Assembly (NCBI GenBank): GCA_016125255.1 | Contig: WGMD01000015.1 | Coordinates: forward strand, 1 to 64,000 | Direction of reading: 5' to 3' | Origin: Planctomycetota bacterium | GTDB lineage: Bacteria > Planctomycetota > Phycisphaerae > Phycisphaerales > Zrk34 | Length of the DNA stretch: 64,000 nucleotides | Shown here: positions 1 through 9,034 of the stretch, piece by piece | Layout of the letters: each line of letters opens with the position of its first letter | How positions within the stretch are numbered: the stretch's first letter is position 1 | Notes under the pieces: model-generated | The model's database searches: none | What the model saw: the letters and a program-made list of their open reading frames with translations, nothing else | What the model was told of the DNA's origin: nothing | Position numbers and translations under genes: made by a program

Positions 1-20
1 CGAATCATTCTACGCCTCGC

Positions 21-50
21 GTGGCGGGTCCGCTGCGCTTGACCCACCCT
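21..50. repeat. Short hairpin repeat (GGCGGGTC ... GACCCACC)
   Basis: The arms GGCGGGTC (23-30) and GACCCACC (41-48) pair over 7 of 8 bases around a 10-base loop. The sequence resembles a family of 'gggtgggtc...cgcagcg' intergenic hairpins that I recall from several environmental bacteria; that resemblance is from memory. Only one copy occurs in this window. Confidence 0.4.
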
Positions 51-71
51 ACTTCGCTAATGGAACATGGG

Positions 72-135
72 CAATGGAAAATGGAAGACGGATCCGATTT
101 TCCATTGGTCATTTTCCAGTTGCCATTTTCCATTG
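72..135. repeat. AT-rich inverted repeat, 'CAATGGAAAATGG' type
   Basis: CAATGGAAAATGG (72-84) is repeated as its exact reverse complement at 123-135. The interior is also built of CATTTTCC/GGAAAATG words. It is much AT-richer than its surroundings and resembles in style, though not letter for letter, the element between fliO and fliP at 24661-24773. Both look like members of a class of small intergenic palindromes. Confidence 0.6.
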
Positions 136-592
136 GGGGACCGGGGAGCGCGGGGGGAGCATGGGGCGAGTTTCGCATGGGCGCGTCGCGAAACGCGCAT
201 GGGGATGGCAAATTTGCCTCGGGCGCGCGCACGAGCGTTTGTAAGTGCTTGATTGACGGGGCACGAAGGGCGAGGAAGTTGCCTTGGGCGCGCGCATGGG
301 CGCGCCCGTGCGTGCGGCGATCGGGAAAAGGGATGCGGAAATCGGCGATGGGACGTTGAAAACGGGGGTACCCGGAGGGAGCTGCGGAGGGACGAGCTTT
401 TGGGGGAGTTGCCCGGCGGATGCGCGGGCGGGCGAGCGTCGGCAAAAGGCGTCGGCGATTCGCTGGAATTTGTTTGTCAGGGCGGGATTCGTCGGGTATG
501 TTGAACGTATCGCCACGCCGGGTGGCCGATTTCGGGGGCACATCGTGTGCCCGGGGATACGACAGGGTTGGACGGTTCCGAGGGACTTGGTC

Positions 593-991
593 ATGAGTCA
601 TGGCGGTTTGCCGCTGCGCGTGATGGTCCTGGGCGATTCGCCCGCGACGCATGCAAACGACCCATTCTGGTCGGCGCTATTGGCTGACGGGATGTCGGCG
701 GATTTCACATCGGATATGGCGGCTTGTCTGGAGCAAGTGAAGCGCGGCGGGTACGGCGCGGCGGTGCTGGACCTCAACGCACCGGGGCGGAGTCTGATGG
801 AGTTGAGGGCTCTGCGCGGGGAGCGGCCGGAGTTGCCGGTGGTCGTGCTGATCGACGCCACGGACAGCATGGTCGGGCACTGGGTCGTCAAGCATGGGGC
901 GGCGGCGTGTCTGGACCGCAAGTATTACAACGGGGCGGCGGCGCGGCACATCCTCGAACAGGTCGCGGCGCATGCGGCCCAGCGGGCGTAA
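593..991 (+). CDS. Degenerate receiver-domain protein (pseudo-response regulator)
   Basis: The 132-residue protein has the size and alternating hydrophobic strand pattern of a lone CheY-like receiver: strand 1 ends VMVLGDSP (about 10-17), a possible acceptor Asp60 sits in AAVLDLNAPG, strand 4 is PVVVLIDATD (82-91), and a basic pair R109-K110 follows GAAACLD. The acidic pair after strand 1 is reduced to Gly-Asp and the usual Thr/Ser after strand 4 is unclear, so phosphorylation is doubtful. The ATG at 593 follows AGGGA by seven bases; a longer upstream extension is compositionally implausible. No output domain is present. It may act as a protein-interaction module. The link to the neighbouring aminotransferase is unknown. 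Confidence 0.55.
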   Translation: MSHGGLPLRVMVLGDSPATHANDPFWSALLADGMSADFTSDMAACLEQVKRGGYGAAVLDLNAPGRSLMELRALRGERPELPVVVLIDATDSMVGHWVVKHGAAACLDRKYYNGAAARHILEQVAAHAAQRA

Positions 992-998
992 GCGGACG

Positions 999-1027
999 TT
1001 TTCGATCGGCGGGGGATGTGCTACAAT
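999..1027 (+). promoter_or_regulatory. Possible promoter for dapL
   Basis: A TACAAT hexamer (1022-1027) lies 17 bases after a weak TTTTCG (999-1004). Transcription from about 1034 would give a short leader to the ATG at 1067 and argues against the longer upstream reading frame. The -10 is good and the -35 poor. Confidence 0.35.
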
Positions 1028-1066
1028 CCGTGTTTCCGCATTGTTTTTGCAATGGAGACACGGATC

Positions 1067-2257
1067 ATGACGCAGATGGCGACAAGCAGCAGGACGATCG
1101 AGAAGTCGGACCGTTTGAAGGCCCTTCCGCCATACCTTTTTATTGAGATTGACAAGAAGAAGCGGGCGAAGATCGCCAGCGGGGCGGACGTGATCAATCT
1201 CGGTGTGGGCGATCCGGACCGGCCGACGCCGAAGTTCATCATCGATCGGATGGCCAAGGCGATCTACGACCCCAAGAATCATCGCTATCCGTTTGACGAA
1301 GGCGTGCCGGCGTTCAAGGACTCGGCGGCTTCGTTCATGGAGCGCCGCTTCGGCGTCAAGCTCGATCCGGCGACGCAGATTCTCACCACCATCGGCTCGA
1401 AAGACGGGATCGCGCATCTGCCCTTGGCTGTCGTCAATCCGGGCGACATCGTGCTCGTGCCCTCGCCGGGCTATCCGGTGTATCACAGCGGGGCGGTGTT
1501 CGCGGGGGGGCGGCCCTGGAAGATGGACCTGACGGAGGCGAACGGATATCTGCCGGATTTGAGTGCGATTCCGGAGGATGTCGCGTCGCAGGCGAAGCTG
1601 ATCTGGGTCAATTATCCGAACAATCCGACGGCGGCGGTGGCGCCGATGGCGTTTTACGAATCGCTGGTGGAGTTCGCCCGCAAGTACGGGATCATCATCG
1701 CGTCGGATCTGGCGTATTCGGAGACGTATTTTGATGAGCCGCCGCGGTCGATTCTGGAAGTGCCGGGGGCGATGGACTGTGCGATCGAGATGCATTCGCT
1801 GAGCAAGACGTTCAACATGACCGGTTGGCGACTGGGCTTTGCGGCGGGGAATCGAGAGGTCATCGCGGCGCTGGCGCAGGTCAAGGGCAACAGCGACTCG
1901 GGCCAGTTCAATGCGGTGCAGTGGGCGGGCAAGGAAGCGCTCGATCATTACGATCACGAGGAAGTGAAGGCGATGACGGAGACGTATCGGCAACGGCGCG
2001 ACGCCTTGTGCGACGGCCTGGGCGCGATCGGTATTGAAACGCCCAAGTGTGCCGCGAGTTTCTTTGTGTGGGGCAAGTGCCCGAAGGGGATGAGTTCGAT
2101 GGATTTCGTGGGGCGCGTGCTGGAGGAAGCGGCGGTGGTCATGGTGCCCGGCGGGGGATTCGGGGCGCACTGCGACAAGTATTTCCGCGCGGCGCTGACG
2201 GTCGAAGTCGATCGCATCAGGGAAGCCGTCGAGCGCATCGGGAAGATCAAGTGGTGA
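1067..2257 (+). CDS. dapL: LL-diaminopimelate aminotransferase (class I/II PLP enzyme)
   Basis: A 396-residue fold-type I aminotransferase. DapL converts tetrahydrodipicolinate and glutamate directly to LL-diaminopimelate for lysine and peptidoglycan synthesis. Visible signatures are NLGVGDPDRPTP near the N terminus, the substrate/PLP residues in NYPNNPT (182-188), Asp214 and Tyr217 in SDLAYSE, and the Schiff-base Lys247 in SLSKTFNMTGWRLGF, a sequence typical of DapL. Length fits the family (about 400-410). The ATG at 1067 is preceded by GGAG with nine-base spacing; ATG codons at 1052 and 1076 are alternatives. DapL is one of the known diaminopimelate routes in planctomycetes. Another class I aminotransferase specificity cannot be fully excluded. 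Confidence 0.88.
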   Translation: MTQMATSSRTIEKSDRLKALPPYLFIEIDKKKRAKIASGADVINLGVGDPDRPTPKFIIDRMAKAIYDPKNHRYPFDEGVPAFKDSAASFMERRFGVKLDPATQILTTIGSKDGIAHLPLAVVNPGDIVLVPSPGYPVYHSGAVFAGGRPWKMDLTEANGYLPDLSAIPEDVASQAKLIWVNYPNNPTAAVAPMAFYESLVEFARKYGIIIASDLAYSETYFDEPPRSILEVPGAMDCAIEMHSLSKTFNMTGWRLGFAAGNREVIAALAQVKGNSDSGQFNAVQWAGKEALDHYDHEEVKAMTETYRQRRDALCDGLGAIGIETPKCAASFFVWGKCPKGMSSMDFVGRVLEEAAVVMVPGGGFGAHCDKYFRAALTVEVDRIREAVERIGKIKW

Positions 2258-2263
2258 TCATGC

Positions 2264-2330
2264 GTTTAGCGGTCGGGCAAAGCCCGACGTTTCGATGGCG
2301 AGAGCGCGGGGCGATGCCCCGCCGCTAAAC
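2264..2330. repeat. Full-length cloverleaf-like palindromic element (GTTTAGCGG family)
   Basis: The outer arms GTTTAGCGG (2264-2272) and CCGCTAAAC (2322-2330) are exact reverse complements. Inside lie two perfect hairpins: TCGGGC-AAA-GCCCGA (2273-2287) and GCGGGGC-GAT-GCCCCGC (2306-2322), joined by an 18-base linker. Another full copy of the same plan is at 35371-35439 and half copies are at 7908, 13028, 34010 and 63019. It ends one base before the AAGGAGG ribosome-binding site of the next gene. Confidence 0.85.
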
Positions 2331-2343
2331 AAGGAGGCGCGTC

Positions 2344-2460
2344 ATGGGCGTGGGCATTTCGTTCCTCGGCATCCTGGTCATCGGCCTCGTCGTGCTCGCC
2401 GGCGGATTCGCGGTGATCTATGCGCTGATGGGCGGATTTAAAAAGGACAAGGAGGACTGA
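2344..2460 (+). CDS. 38-residue single-pass membrane peptide
   Basis: A strong AAGGAGG (2331-2337) stands six bases before the ATG. The peptide has one hydrophobic segment of about 25 residues ([18 protein letters not shown] onward) and ends in a charged tail, FKKDKED. Its stop at 2458-2460 is one base before the DJ-1 start, and AAGGAGG within its last codons serves as that gene's ribosome-binding site, so the two genes are translationally coupled. No family is recognised. It could be a small membrane regulator or assembly peptide; being a real gene rests on the ribosome-binding site and composition. Confidence 0.6.
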   Translation: MGVGISFLGILVIGLVVLAGGFAVIYALMGGFKKDKED

Positions 2461-2461
2461 C

Positions 2462-3043
2462 ATGGCGGCCAAGAAGATTCTGCTGCTGGCGGGGGACTAC
2501 GTCGAAGACTACGAGATCATGGTGCCGTTTCAGGCGCTCGCCGCGGTCGGACACGTGGTGCATGCGGTGTGCCCCGACAAGAAGGCGGGCGAGCAGGTTC
2601 GCACGGCGGTGCACGACTTTGACGGCGCTCAAACCTACAGCGAAAAGCCCGGCCACAACTTCACGCTCAATGCGGCGTTCGCCGATGTCGATCCCGAAAA
2701 GTATGACGCGCTGCTCATCCCCGGCGGGCGCGCGCCCGAGTATCTGCGGCTCGATCCGCGCGTGATCAGGATCGTGCGGCACTTCGCGGAGGCGAACAAG
2801 CCGATCGCCGCCATCTGTCACGCGCTTCAGCTTCTCGCGGCGGCGGGCGTCCTGAAGGGGCGCGCCTGCACCGCCTACCCCGCCGTTGGCCCGGAGGTCA
2901 CACTCGCCGGCGGAACCTACGAGGAAGTCGCCATCGACGCCGCGTTCACCGATGGCAATCTTGTCACCGCGCCCGCCTGGCCGGCGCATCCCGCCTGGCT
3001 CGCTCAGTTCCTGGACGTGCTGGGCACGAAGATTCAACTTTGA
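2462..3043 (+). CDS. DJ-1/PfpI family protein (class I glutamine-amidotransferase-like)
   Basis: A 193-residue DJ-1/PfpI domain and nothing else. The catalytic acid is in GDYVEDYE (11-18), the oxyanion strand is [13 protein letters not shown] (83-95), and the nucleophile elbow is Cys119-His120 in [10 protein letters not shown]. The elbow reads CHA rather than the common CHG. The family includes general-stress chaperone/deglycase-like proteins and PfpI-like hydrolases; the substrate cannot be told from sequence. Length matches the family. It is probably cytoplasmic, with no signal peptide, and is coupled to the upstream membrane peptide. Confidence 0.85.
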   Translation: MAAKKILLLAGDYVEDYEIMVPFQALAAVGHVVHAVCPDKKAGEQVRTAVHDFDGAQTYSEKPGHNFTLNAAFADVDPEKYDALLIPGGRAPEYLRLDPRVIRIVRHFAEANKPIAAICHALQLLAAAGVLKGRACTAYPAVGPEVTLAGGTYEEVAIDAAFTDGNLVTAPAWPAHPAWLAQFLDVLGTKIQL

Positions 3044-3047
3044 ATCG

Positions 3048-3123
3048 CTGTCAGCGGTCAGGCTTCAGCAGTCAGTCGGACGCGCCGCGCGCCCTCTGGC
3101 TGATCGCTGACACCTGATCGCCG
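3048..3123. repeat. TCAG/CTGA-rich imperfect palindrome, copy 1
   Basis: The left arm is a run of TCAGC/TCAGT words and the right arm a run of CTGAT/CTGAC words, so the whole folds into an imperfect hairpin. A second member lies at 10204-10269 upstream of fliF; both share CTGACACCTGA-type wording in the right arm. Confidence 0.55.
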
Positions 3124-3131
3124 ACGCCTCG

Positions 3132-3179
3132 CCACCATATATAGTGGTGCGACACGCCGTTCGCGCCGATATGTGGTGG
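3132..3179. promoter_or_regulatory. Palindromic operator-like sites upstream of the MerR gene
   Basis: CACCA-TATATAG-TGGTG (3133-3149) has perfect 5-base arms, and a second half, TATGTGGTGG (about 3170-3179), pairs with CCACCATATA (3132-3141). Such dyads near a MerR-type gene are often the operator of that regulator. The remaining 3180-3388 holds no clear gene; it is locally AT-richer but gives no convincing promoter hexamers. Another repressor could equally bind here. Confidence 0.4.
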
Positions 3180-3388
3180 TCGATTGTGGAAAACGTCGTA
3201 TCTTGCGTCTATTCATGATGTTCGGCGCAATTTGTTGGACAAAATGTAAAAGTTTTCGCGGCTCCTTAGTCGATGAGGATTACCGGACGCGTCGCGCGCG
3301 CCGTCGGCTCCTGCGGCGACGCCGGCTGACATGGAGGTCAGCGGACGGACGAATCTGAATCTGGTCGGCTCGTTGAAAGGATTTCAAC

Positions 3389-3697
3389 ATGACCACCTTT
3401 GCCCCCGAACGGGCGAGCGCCTGGGCCATCCCTCCAAAACGCTATCGCATCGGAGAGATCGTCCAGCACACCGGCCTCTCTCGCCAAACCATTCACAACT
3501 ACACGCTCATGGGCCTGATTCACGAATCCGACCGCACGCCCGGCGGGCATCGTCTCTATGACGAGTCGGTCTTCGAGCATCTGGCGCAGATCGCGTCGAT
3601 GAAGCGCACCAAGCGCATGGAGCAGATCGTGCGACTCATGCGGCTTACCCATCAGCACGTCGATGAACTTCCCTCACGGAGCGGAACTGAAGCGTGA
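3389..3697 (+). CDS. MerR-family helix-turn-helix regulator
   Basis: The 102-residue protein starts with an N-terminal extension and then a winged-helix MerR domain: YRIGEIVQHTGLSRQTIHNYTLMGLI (about 20-45) is the HTH, and ESDRTPGGHRLYDES is the characteristic wing ending in the HRLY motif. A short helix follows, with no effector-binding domain and no metal-binding cysteines. The ATG follows AAAGGA. Its stop overlaps the GTG of the TPR gene (GTGA), so it is translationally coupled to the flagellar-linked genes downstream. It may control entry into the flagellar cluster; the upstream palindromes are a candidate target. Confidence 0.85.
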   Translation: MTTFAPERASAWAIPPKRYRIGEIVQHTGLSRQTIHNYTLMGLIHESDRTPGGHRLYDESVFEHLAQIASMKRTKRMEQIVRLMRLTHQHVDELPSRSGTEA

Positions 3698-6123
3698 CGG
3701 ACCCTGCTGTCCACAACCCGTCGCCGCGCTGGTCGCAGGTCTGGCAACTGCCGGTGCTCGTGCTGAGCATCGCGCTGTTCGCCGCCGGGCTTTTTATGGC
3801 CAAGCCCGAAGCGCCCGTCGATCAGTACGGGCAGGAGTTGCAGAAAGTGCAGGCCTTGGTCGTCGCCGGTCAGTTCGACACCGCGATGGCGACGCTCAAC
3901 GAGCTCGCCAGGATCATGCCCACTTTGCCCAAGCCCACGCAGGGACAGTTCGAACTGCTCGCCGCCGACACGATGTATCTGGCGCAGCGGTCGAAGGGAT
4001 GGAACAAGGCGTCCAATGATGAAGGGATCGTCAAGCACTATCAGTCCGCGCGCGATCTGGGTCAGACGCTCGACAATCAGCAGTACGACCGCCTTGTCGA
4101 TTCGCTCGCCGAACTCGGCCGGGCCGATGAAGGGCTGAATCTGCTGGCCGAGCGCGGCGAGGCCGGCGCCGACGCGCGGTACCACCTGCTCCGCCGCATG
4201 ATCACGACGGCGATGGCGGTTCAGCCCCTCGACGCTGACAAGGCCGGCAAGCTCATCGACCGTCTGCTCGCCGAGCCGAAGCTGCCCACCAGCGAGGAAG
4301 TCTGGGCCACCGCTCGGCAGGCGGAACTCCTCATGAAGGAGGATCGGGTCAAGGAAGCGGTGGATATGCTCCTGCGCCGCATCGCCCGCTTGCAGGACGA
4401 CAAGGTCGACGCGCTGGGCGAGCTGATGGTGCAGCTTGGGCTCGCGTATCTGGACGACGGCGACATGGTCAACGGCGAACGCTGGCTCCTTCGCGCCCGT
4501 CAGTCGCTGACGCCCGACGATGCGCTCAATGCCGATGTGCTGCTGGGCCTCGGTCGTATCCGCTTCAACGAAGGCAACGTCACCGAGGCCGCCGAACATT
4601 TCAAGGACGTCGTCGATCAGTTCGCCTCGACGCATGCCTATCCGCCCGCATTGATCGGCCTCGCCGAGTCCAACGCCCGGCTTCAGTACACCGATCAGGC
4701 CCTCGCCGACTTCGACAAGGCGGTCAAGCTCATCGGCGTCGACCCCGCGACGAGCCCCGACCTCCGCAAGCAGCTCATCGAAACGCTCACCACGCAGTTC
4801 GACCTCCGCTTCGCGCAGGGCGAATATGACACCGCGCTTCAGTACGTCAATCTGATTCAGCAGCTTTACAATCCGCCGCTTCCCGCCGACATCCTCCTCA
4901 AACTCGCCACCACGCACGAACAGCTTGCCCGCAAAGGGCTCGGCCTCGCCGACAATCAGACCGAAAAGCCCTCCGACTGGCAGAAGCTCGACAAGAATCA
5001 GCGCCGCCAGGTCGCCGAGCACTTCGCCCAGGCCGCCGACAATTACCTCGCTCACGCCCGCGCGGTGACGGTCGAAGATGACGAGACCTACGGCAAGAGT
5101 CTCTGGAACGCCGGCGTCTACTACGACAAGGCCGGTCTGCACAAGCAGGCCATCGCCGTGTTCGGCGAATTCGTGACGGCCCGGCCCAACGACCCGCGTC
5201 ACCTCGCCGCCATGTTCCGCCTCGCCCAGGCCCAGCAGGCCACCGGCAATTACGATCAGGCCGTCGCGCTCTACAAGCAGCTCATCGAAGAACACCCCAA
5301 GAGCCCCGAGGCGTACGCCAGTCTTGTCCCCCTCGCCCGCAGCTACATCCTGCAGGGGCCGACCAAAGTCGATCTCGCGGAGCAGGTGCTTTTGAGTGTG
5401 GTCACCGATCACCCCGCCCTGCGCCCCGAGAGCACGGAGTATCGCGAAGCGCTGATCGAACTCGGTCAACTTTACTATCGCCGCGGCGCCGAGGGCGACT
5501 ACGAGAAGGCGATCGCCCGCCTCGATGAAGTCGCCGAGCGCTACGGCGGCGAAGCCGGCCCGACGCAAATGCCCGAACTGATGTTCCAGTTGGGCGACGC
5601 ATATCGCAAATCGGTGCAGCAGATTGATGAGAAACTCGCGATGGAGCTTCCGCCCAGCAAGAAGGCGGCGCTTCAGGCCGAGCGCGCCCGCCGACTCGAC
5701 CGTGCTCAGCAGAGTTTCGACGGCGTGATCAACTCCTTTGAATCGCACGACCCGGCGACGCTGACCGATCTGCAGAAACTCTACCTCCGCAACAGCTATT
5801 TCTACCGAGGCGACTGCGCTTATGAACTGGGCCGGTACGACGGGCCCGGCGGGGCGATTTCGCTTTATGAGAAAGCGGTGCAGCGTTACGACAAGGAGCC
5901 GGCCGCGCTGGTGGCGCTCGTGCAGATGGTCAATAGTTACTGCGAACTGAAGGATTGGGACAAGGCCCGCGCGGTCAATGAGCGGGCGAAGGTGTTCTTG
6001 AAACGCATTCCCGAATCGGCGTTCGACGATCCGAACCTGCCGATGAACCGCAAGCACTGGCAGCGCTGGCTCGACTGGACGAGTCAGATGGCGATGACCA
6101 GTGCCGACAAGCCGGCCCCGTAG
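3694..6123 (+). CDS. Large membrane-anchored tetratricopeptide (TPR) protein
   Basis: An 809-residue protein with a short cytoplasmic N terminus and one membrane helix (about 17-36, LPVLVLSIALFAAGLFM). A long array of TPR-like helical repeats follows, for example TEAAEHFKDVVDQFASTHAYPPALIGLAESNA and NYDQAVALYKQLIEEHPKSPEAYASLVPLARSY. Everything after the membrane helix would face the periplasm. The start is GTG, overlapping the MerR stop by four bases. TPR arrays mediate protein-protein contacts; the position immediately before flgN and the two-component genes suggests a motility or envelope-assembly scaffold, but no specific function is recognised. Confidence 0.75.
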   Translation: MTDPAVHNPSPRWSQVWQLPVLVLSIALFAAGLFMAKPEAPVDQYGQELQKVQALVVAGQFDTAMATLNELARIMPTLPKPTQGQFELLAADTMYLAQRSKGWNKASNDEGIVKHYQSARDLGQTLDNQQYDRLVDSLAELGRADEGLNLLAERGEAGADARYHLLRRMITTAMAVQPLDADKAGKLIDRLLAEPKLPTSEEVWATARQAELLMKEDRVKEAVDMLLRRIARLQDDKVDALGELMVQLGLAYLDDGDMVNGERWLLRARQSLTPDDALNADVLLGLGRIRFNEGNVTEAAEHFKDVVDQFASTHAYPPALIGLAESNARLQYTDQALADFDKAVKLIGVDPATSPDLRKQLIETLTTQFDLRFAQGEYDTALQYVNLIQQLYNPPLPADILLKLATTHEQLARKGLGLADNQTEKPSDWQKLDKNQRRQVAEHFAQAADNYLAHARAVTVEDDETYGKSLWNAGVYYDKAGLHKQAIAVFGEFVTARPNDPRHLAAMFRLAQAQQATGNYDQAVALYKQLIEEHPKSPEAYASLVPLARSYILQGPTKVDLAEQVLLSVVTDHPALRPESTEYREALIELGQLYYRRGAEGDYEKAIARLDEVAERYGGEAGPTQMPELMFQLGDAYRKSVQQIDEKLAMELPPSKKAALQAERARRLDRAQQSFDGVINSFESHDPATLTDLQKLYLRNSYFYRGDCAYELGRYDGPGGAISLYEKAVQRYDKEPAALVALVQMVNSYCELKDWDKARAVNERAKVFLKRIPESAFDDPNLPMNRKHWQRWLDWTSQMAMTSADKPAP

Positions 6124-6162
6124 GCACACACTGAGGGCGGAGCCCTCGAAAGGCAGGTCAGG

Positions 6163-6630
6163 ATGACCGTCTCGACGCAACCGGATTGGGCGCTGGAGCT
6201 CATCAGTCTCCTCGAGCAGCAGCAGCGCATCTACGAACAGCTCACCGATCTGTCCCGCAAACAGACCCAGCTTGTGAGCACCGGCGACGCCGAGCCGCTC
6301 TTGACCGTGCTCGGCCAGCGCCAGCAGCTCATCGATCAACTGACCCGGCTCAACAGCCGCGTCGAACCGTACAAGCAGGACTGGCCCGCGCTGTGGGCGC
6401 AGCTCGATCGCATGACGCAGGCGCGCGTGCAGCAACTCATCAGCACCGTGCAGTCGCTCTTGGACGCCATCGTCGAGCAGGACGAAAAGGACCGCGCCGC
6501 CCTGTCCGCTCAGCGCATGCAGATCGTCGGCGACATTCAACAGGTCCGCCGCGGCTCCGCCGTCAACCGCGCCTACGGCGCCCCGGCCGTGCGACCGGAA
6601 ATGAACCGCTACACCGATTACAAGGGCTGA
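6163..6630 (+). CDS. flgN: FlgN-like flagellar export chaperone
   Basis: A 155-residue all-helical protein. FlgN family members bind hook-filament junction proteins (FlgK, FlgL) before export. Supporting signs are its size, the N-terminal helix ALELISLLEQQQRIYEQL, the long amphipathic helices that follow, and the C-terminal Gly/Ala-Tyr-Gly then Tyr-x-Asp-Tyr-Lys tail common in the family. Sequence conservation in FlgN is low, so the symbol is a family-level call. It lies between the TPR protein and the kinase gene, 40 bases downstream of the former. The client genes flgK and flgL are not in this window. Confidence 0.65.
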   Translation: MTVSTQPDWALELISLLEQQQRIYEQLTDLSRKQTQLVSTGDAEPLLTVLGQRQQLIDQLTRLNSRVEPYKQDWPALWAQLDRMTQARVQQLISTVQSLLDAIVEQDEKDRAALSAQRMQIVGDIQQVRRGSAVNRAYGAPAVRPEMNRYTDYKG

Positions 6631-6639
6631 TCGTCTCCC

Positions 6640-7507
6640 ATGAGCGTGCAGACTTCGCAATCCCAATCCGCCCCGGCGAGCGTGACAAACGACCGGCTCG
6701 ATGAGCTGACCCAGATCATCGAGGCCTACAACCGTGTCACCAACAACCTCCAGCAGAGCCACGACACGCTCACGCGCCAGGTCGTGCGCCTGCAGGAGCA
6801 GCTTGCCTCCGCCAACGAAGCGCTGCAGCGGTCCCGCCGGCTGGCGGCGCTGGGCGAGATGGCGGCGGGCATCGCGCACGAAGTCCGCAATCCGCTCGCG
6901 TCGATTCAACTCTACGCCCGCATGCTCAGCGACGATCTGACCGATCGCGTGCCGCAGCGCGATCTGGCGGAGCGCATCGCCTCGGCCGTGCGCGGACTCG
7001 ACCGCATCGTCGGCGATGTGCTCACCTACGCCCGCCAACTCCGCCTCAGCACCGCGCCCGTCGAAGTCGCTGAACTGTTCGGCCGGGCGATCGACGCGGT
7101 GCGCCCCATGATCGACGCGGCGAATATTCGCATCGTCACGCACATCGACCCCGCCGACCTGTCGCTCGAATGCGATGCCGAGCAGATGCACCAGGCATTG
7201 GTGAACCTCGTGCGCAACGCCGCCGAGGCGACCCCCGGAAGCGGCGTCATCCGGCTGGCGGCGAAGCGCGAGGGCGTGTCGATGGTGTTGACGATCGCCG
7301 ACACCGGGCCGGGCATCGATGCGGAGGATGTGGACCGCATCTTCAATCCGTTTTTCACCACGCGCGCCACGGGCACGGGGCTGGGTCTGCCGATCGTGCA
7401 CCGGATCGTTGACGCCCACGGCGGATCGATCGCCGTGCACAACGACCCCGAAGATCAGGGCGCGGTCTTCACACTGACCTTCCCGCCGATCGCAGGAGAT
7501 GTTCGCC

Positions 7508-7515
<8 letters not shown>
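6640..7515 (+). CDS. Cytoplasmic sensor histidine kinase (FlgS/AtoS type)
   Basis: A 291-residue kinase with no membrane helix. An N-terminal coiled coil (about 15-65) leads into the HisKA domain with phospho-acceptor His80 in GIAHEVRNPL. The HATPase domain has the N box NLVRNAAEA, G1 DTGPGI and G2 TGTGLGLPIV. It phosphorylates the adjacent NtrC-type regulator, with which it overlaps by eight bases. Soluble kinases paired with a sigma-54 activator next to flagellar genes recall FlgS of Helicobacter and Campylobacter, which responds to flagellar export assembly; that parallel is inference. The ribosome-binding site is weak. Confidence 0.88.
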
Positions 7516-8887
<1,372 letters not shown>

Positions 8888-8900
8888 ACAGCGCAAGTAT

Positions 8901-8923
8901 TGCGCCGATGCGGCGCATATTTT
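8901..8923 (+). terminator. Hairpin with T-rich tail after the activator gene
   Basis: TGCGCC-GATGC-GGCGCA (8901-8917) is a 6-bp stem followed by TATTTT. It could be a weak intrinsic terminator. It lies about 65-80 bases before the -24 element of the flgB promoter, so an upstream activator site is an alternative reading. Confidence 0.4.
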
Positions 8924-8978
8924 GCCGAGAGGCATGATGGCTGATGCGAATTTGCCGCAAAATCGGCGGGATTTCGCA

Positions 8979-8994
8979 CGGCATGACCGTTGCG
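8979..8994 (+). promoter_or_regulatory. Sigma-54 (-24/-12) promoter of the flgB operon
   Basis: GGC (8980-8982) and TTGC (8990-8993) give the obligatory GG-N10-GC spacing of a sigma-54 promoter: CGGCATGACCGTTGCG against TGGCACG-N4-TTGCA. It lies 41 bases upstream of the flgB ATG and directly downstream of an NtrC-type activator gene. An imperfect palindrome (about 8945-8978, TGCGAA...TTTCGCA) abuts it and could be a protein-binding site. Confidence 0.65.
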
Positions 8995-9034
8995 GGTGTT
9001 TTTGTTGGTTCGTCGCGCGATTGGAGCAGTCGGC

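Larger units (their letters stand above)
1..592. other. Intergenic stretch with two repeat elements and no supported gene
   Basis: No reading frame here looks like a real protein; the open frames on both strands are low-complexity Arg/Pro/Ala-rich shadows of GC-rich DNA. The first 150 bases hold two separate palindromic repeats (listed next). The remainder, about 136-592, is GC-rich and shows nothing recognisable apart from the AGGGA ribosome-binding site (581-585) of the following gene. The start of the window may cut into an intergenic region whose left gene is not visible. Confidence 0.6.

Noticed and set aside
5-652. 215-residue minus-strand frame and overlapping plus-strand frames at the window start
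   Set aside because: They read through palindromic repeats and have biased Arg/Pro composition; no domain or ribosome-binding site supports them.
1016-1066. Upstream extension of dapL
   Set aside because: The extension overlaps the predicted -10 element and lacks a ribosome-binding site.
8945-8978. Imperfect TGCGAA...TTTCGCA palindrome as the activator's enhancer
   Set aside because: It abuts the -24 element, closer than typical enhancers; kept only as a possible binding site in the promoter entry.
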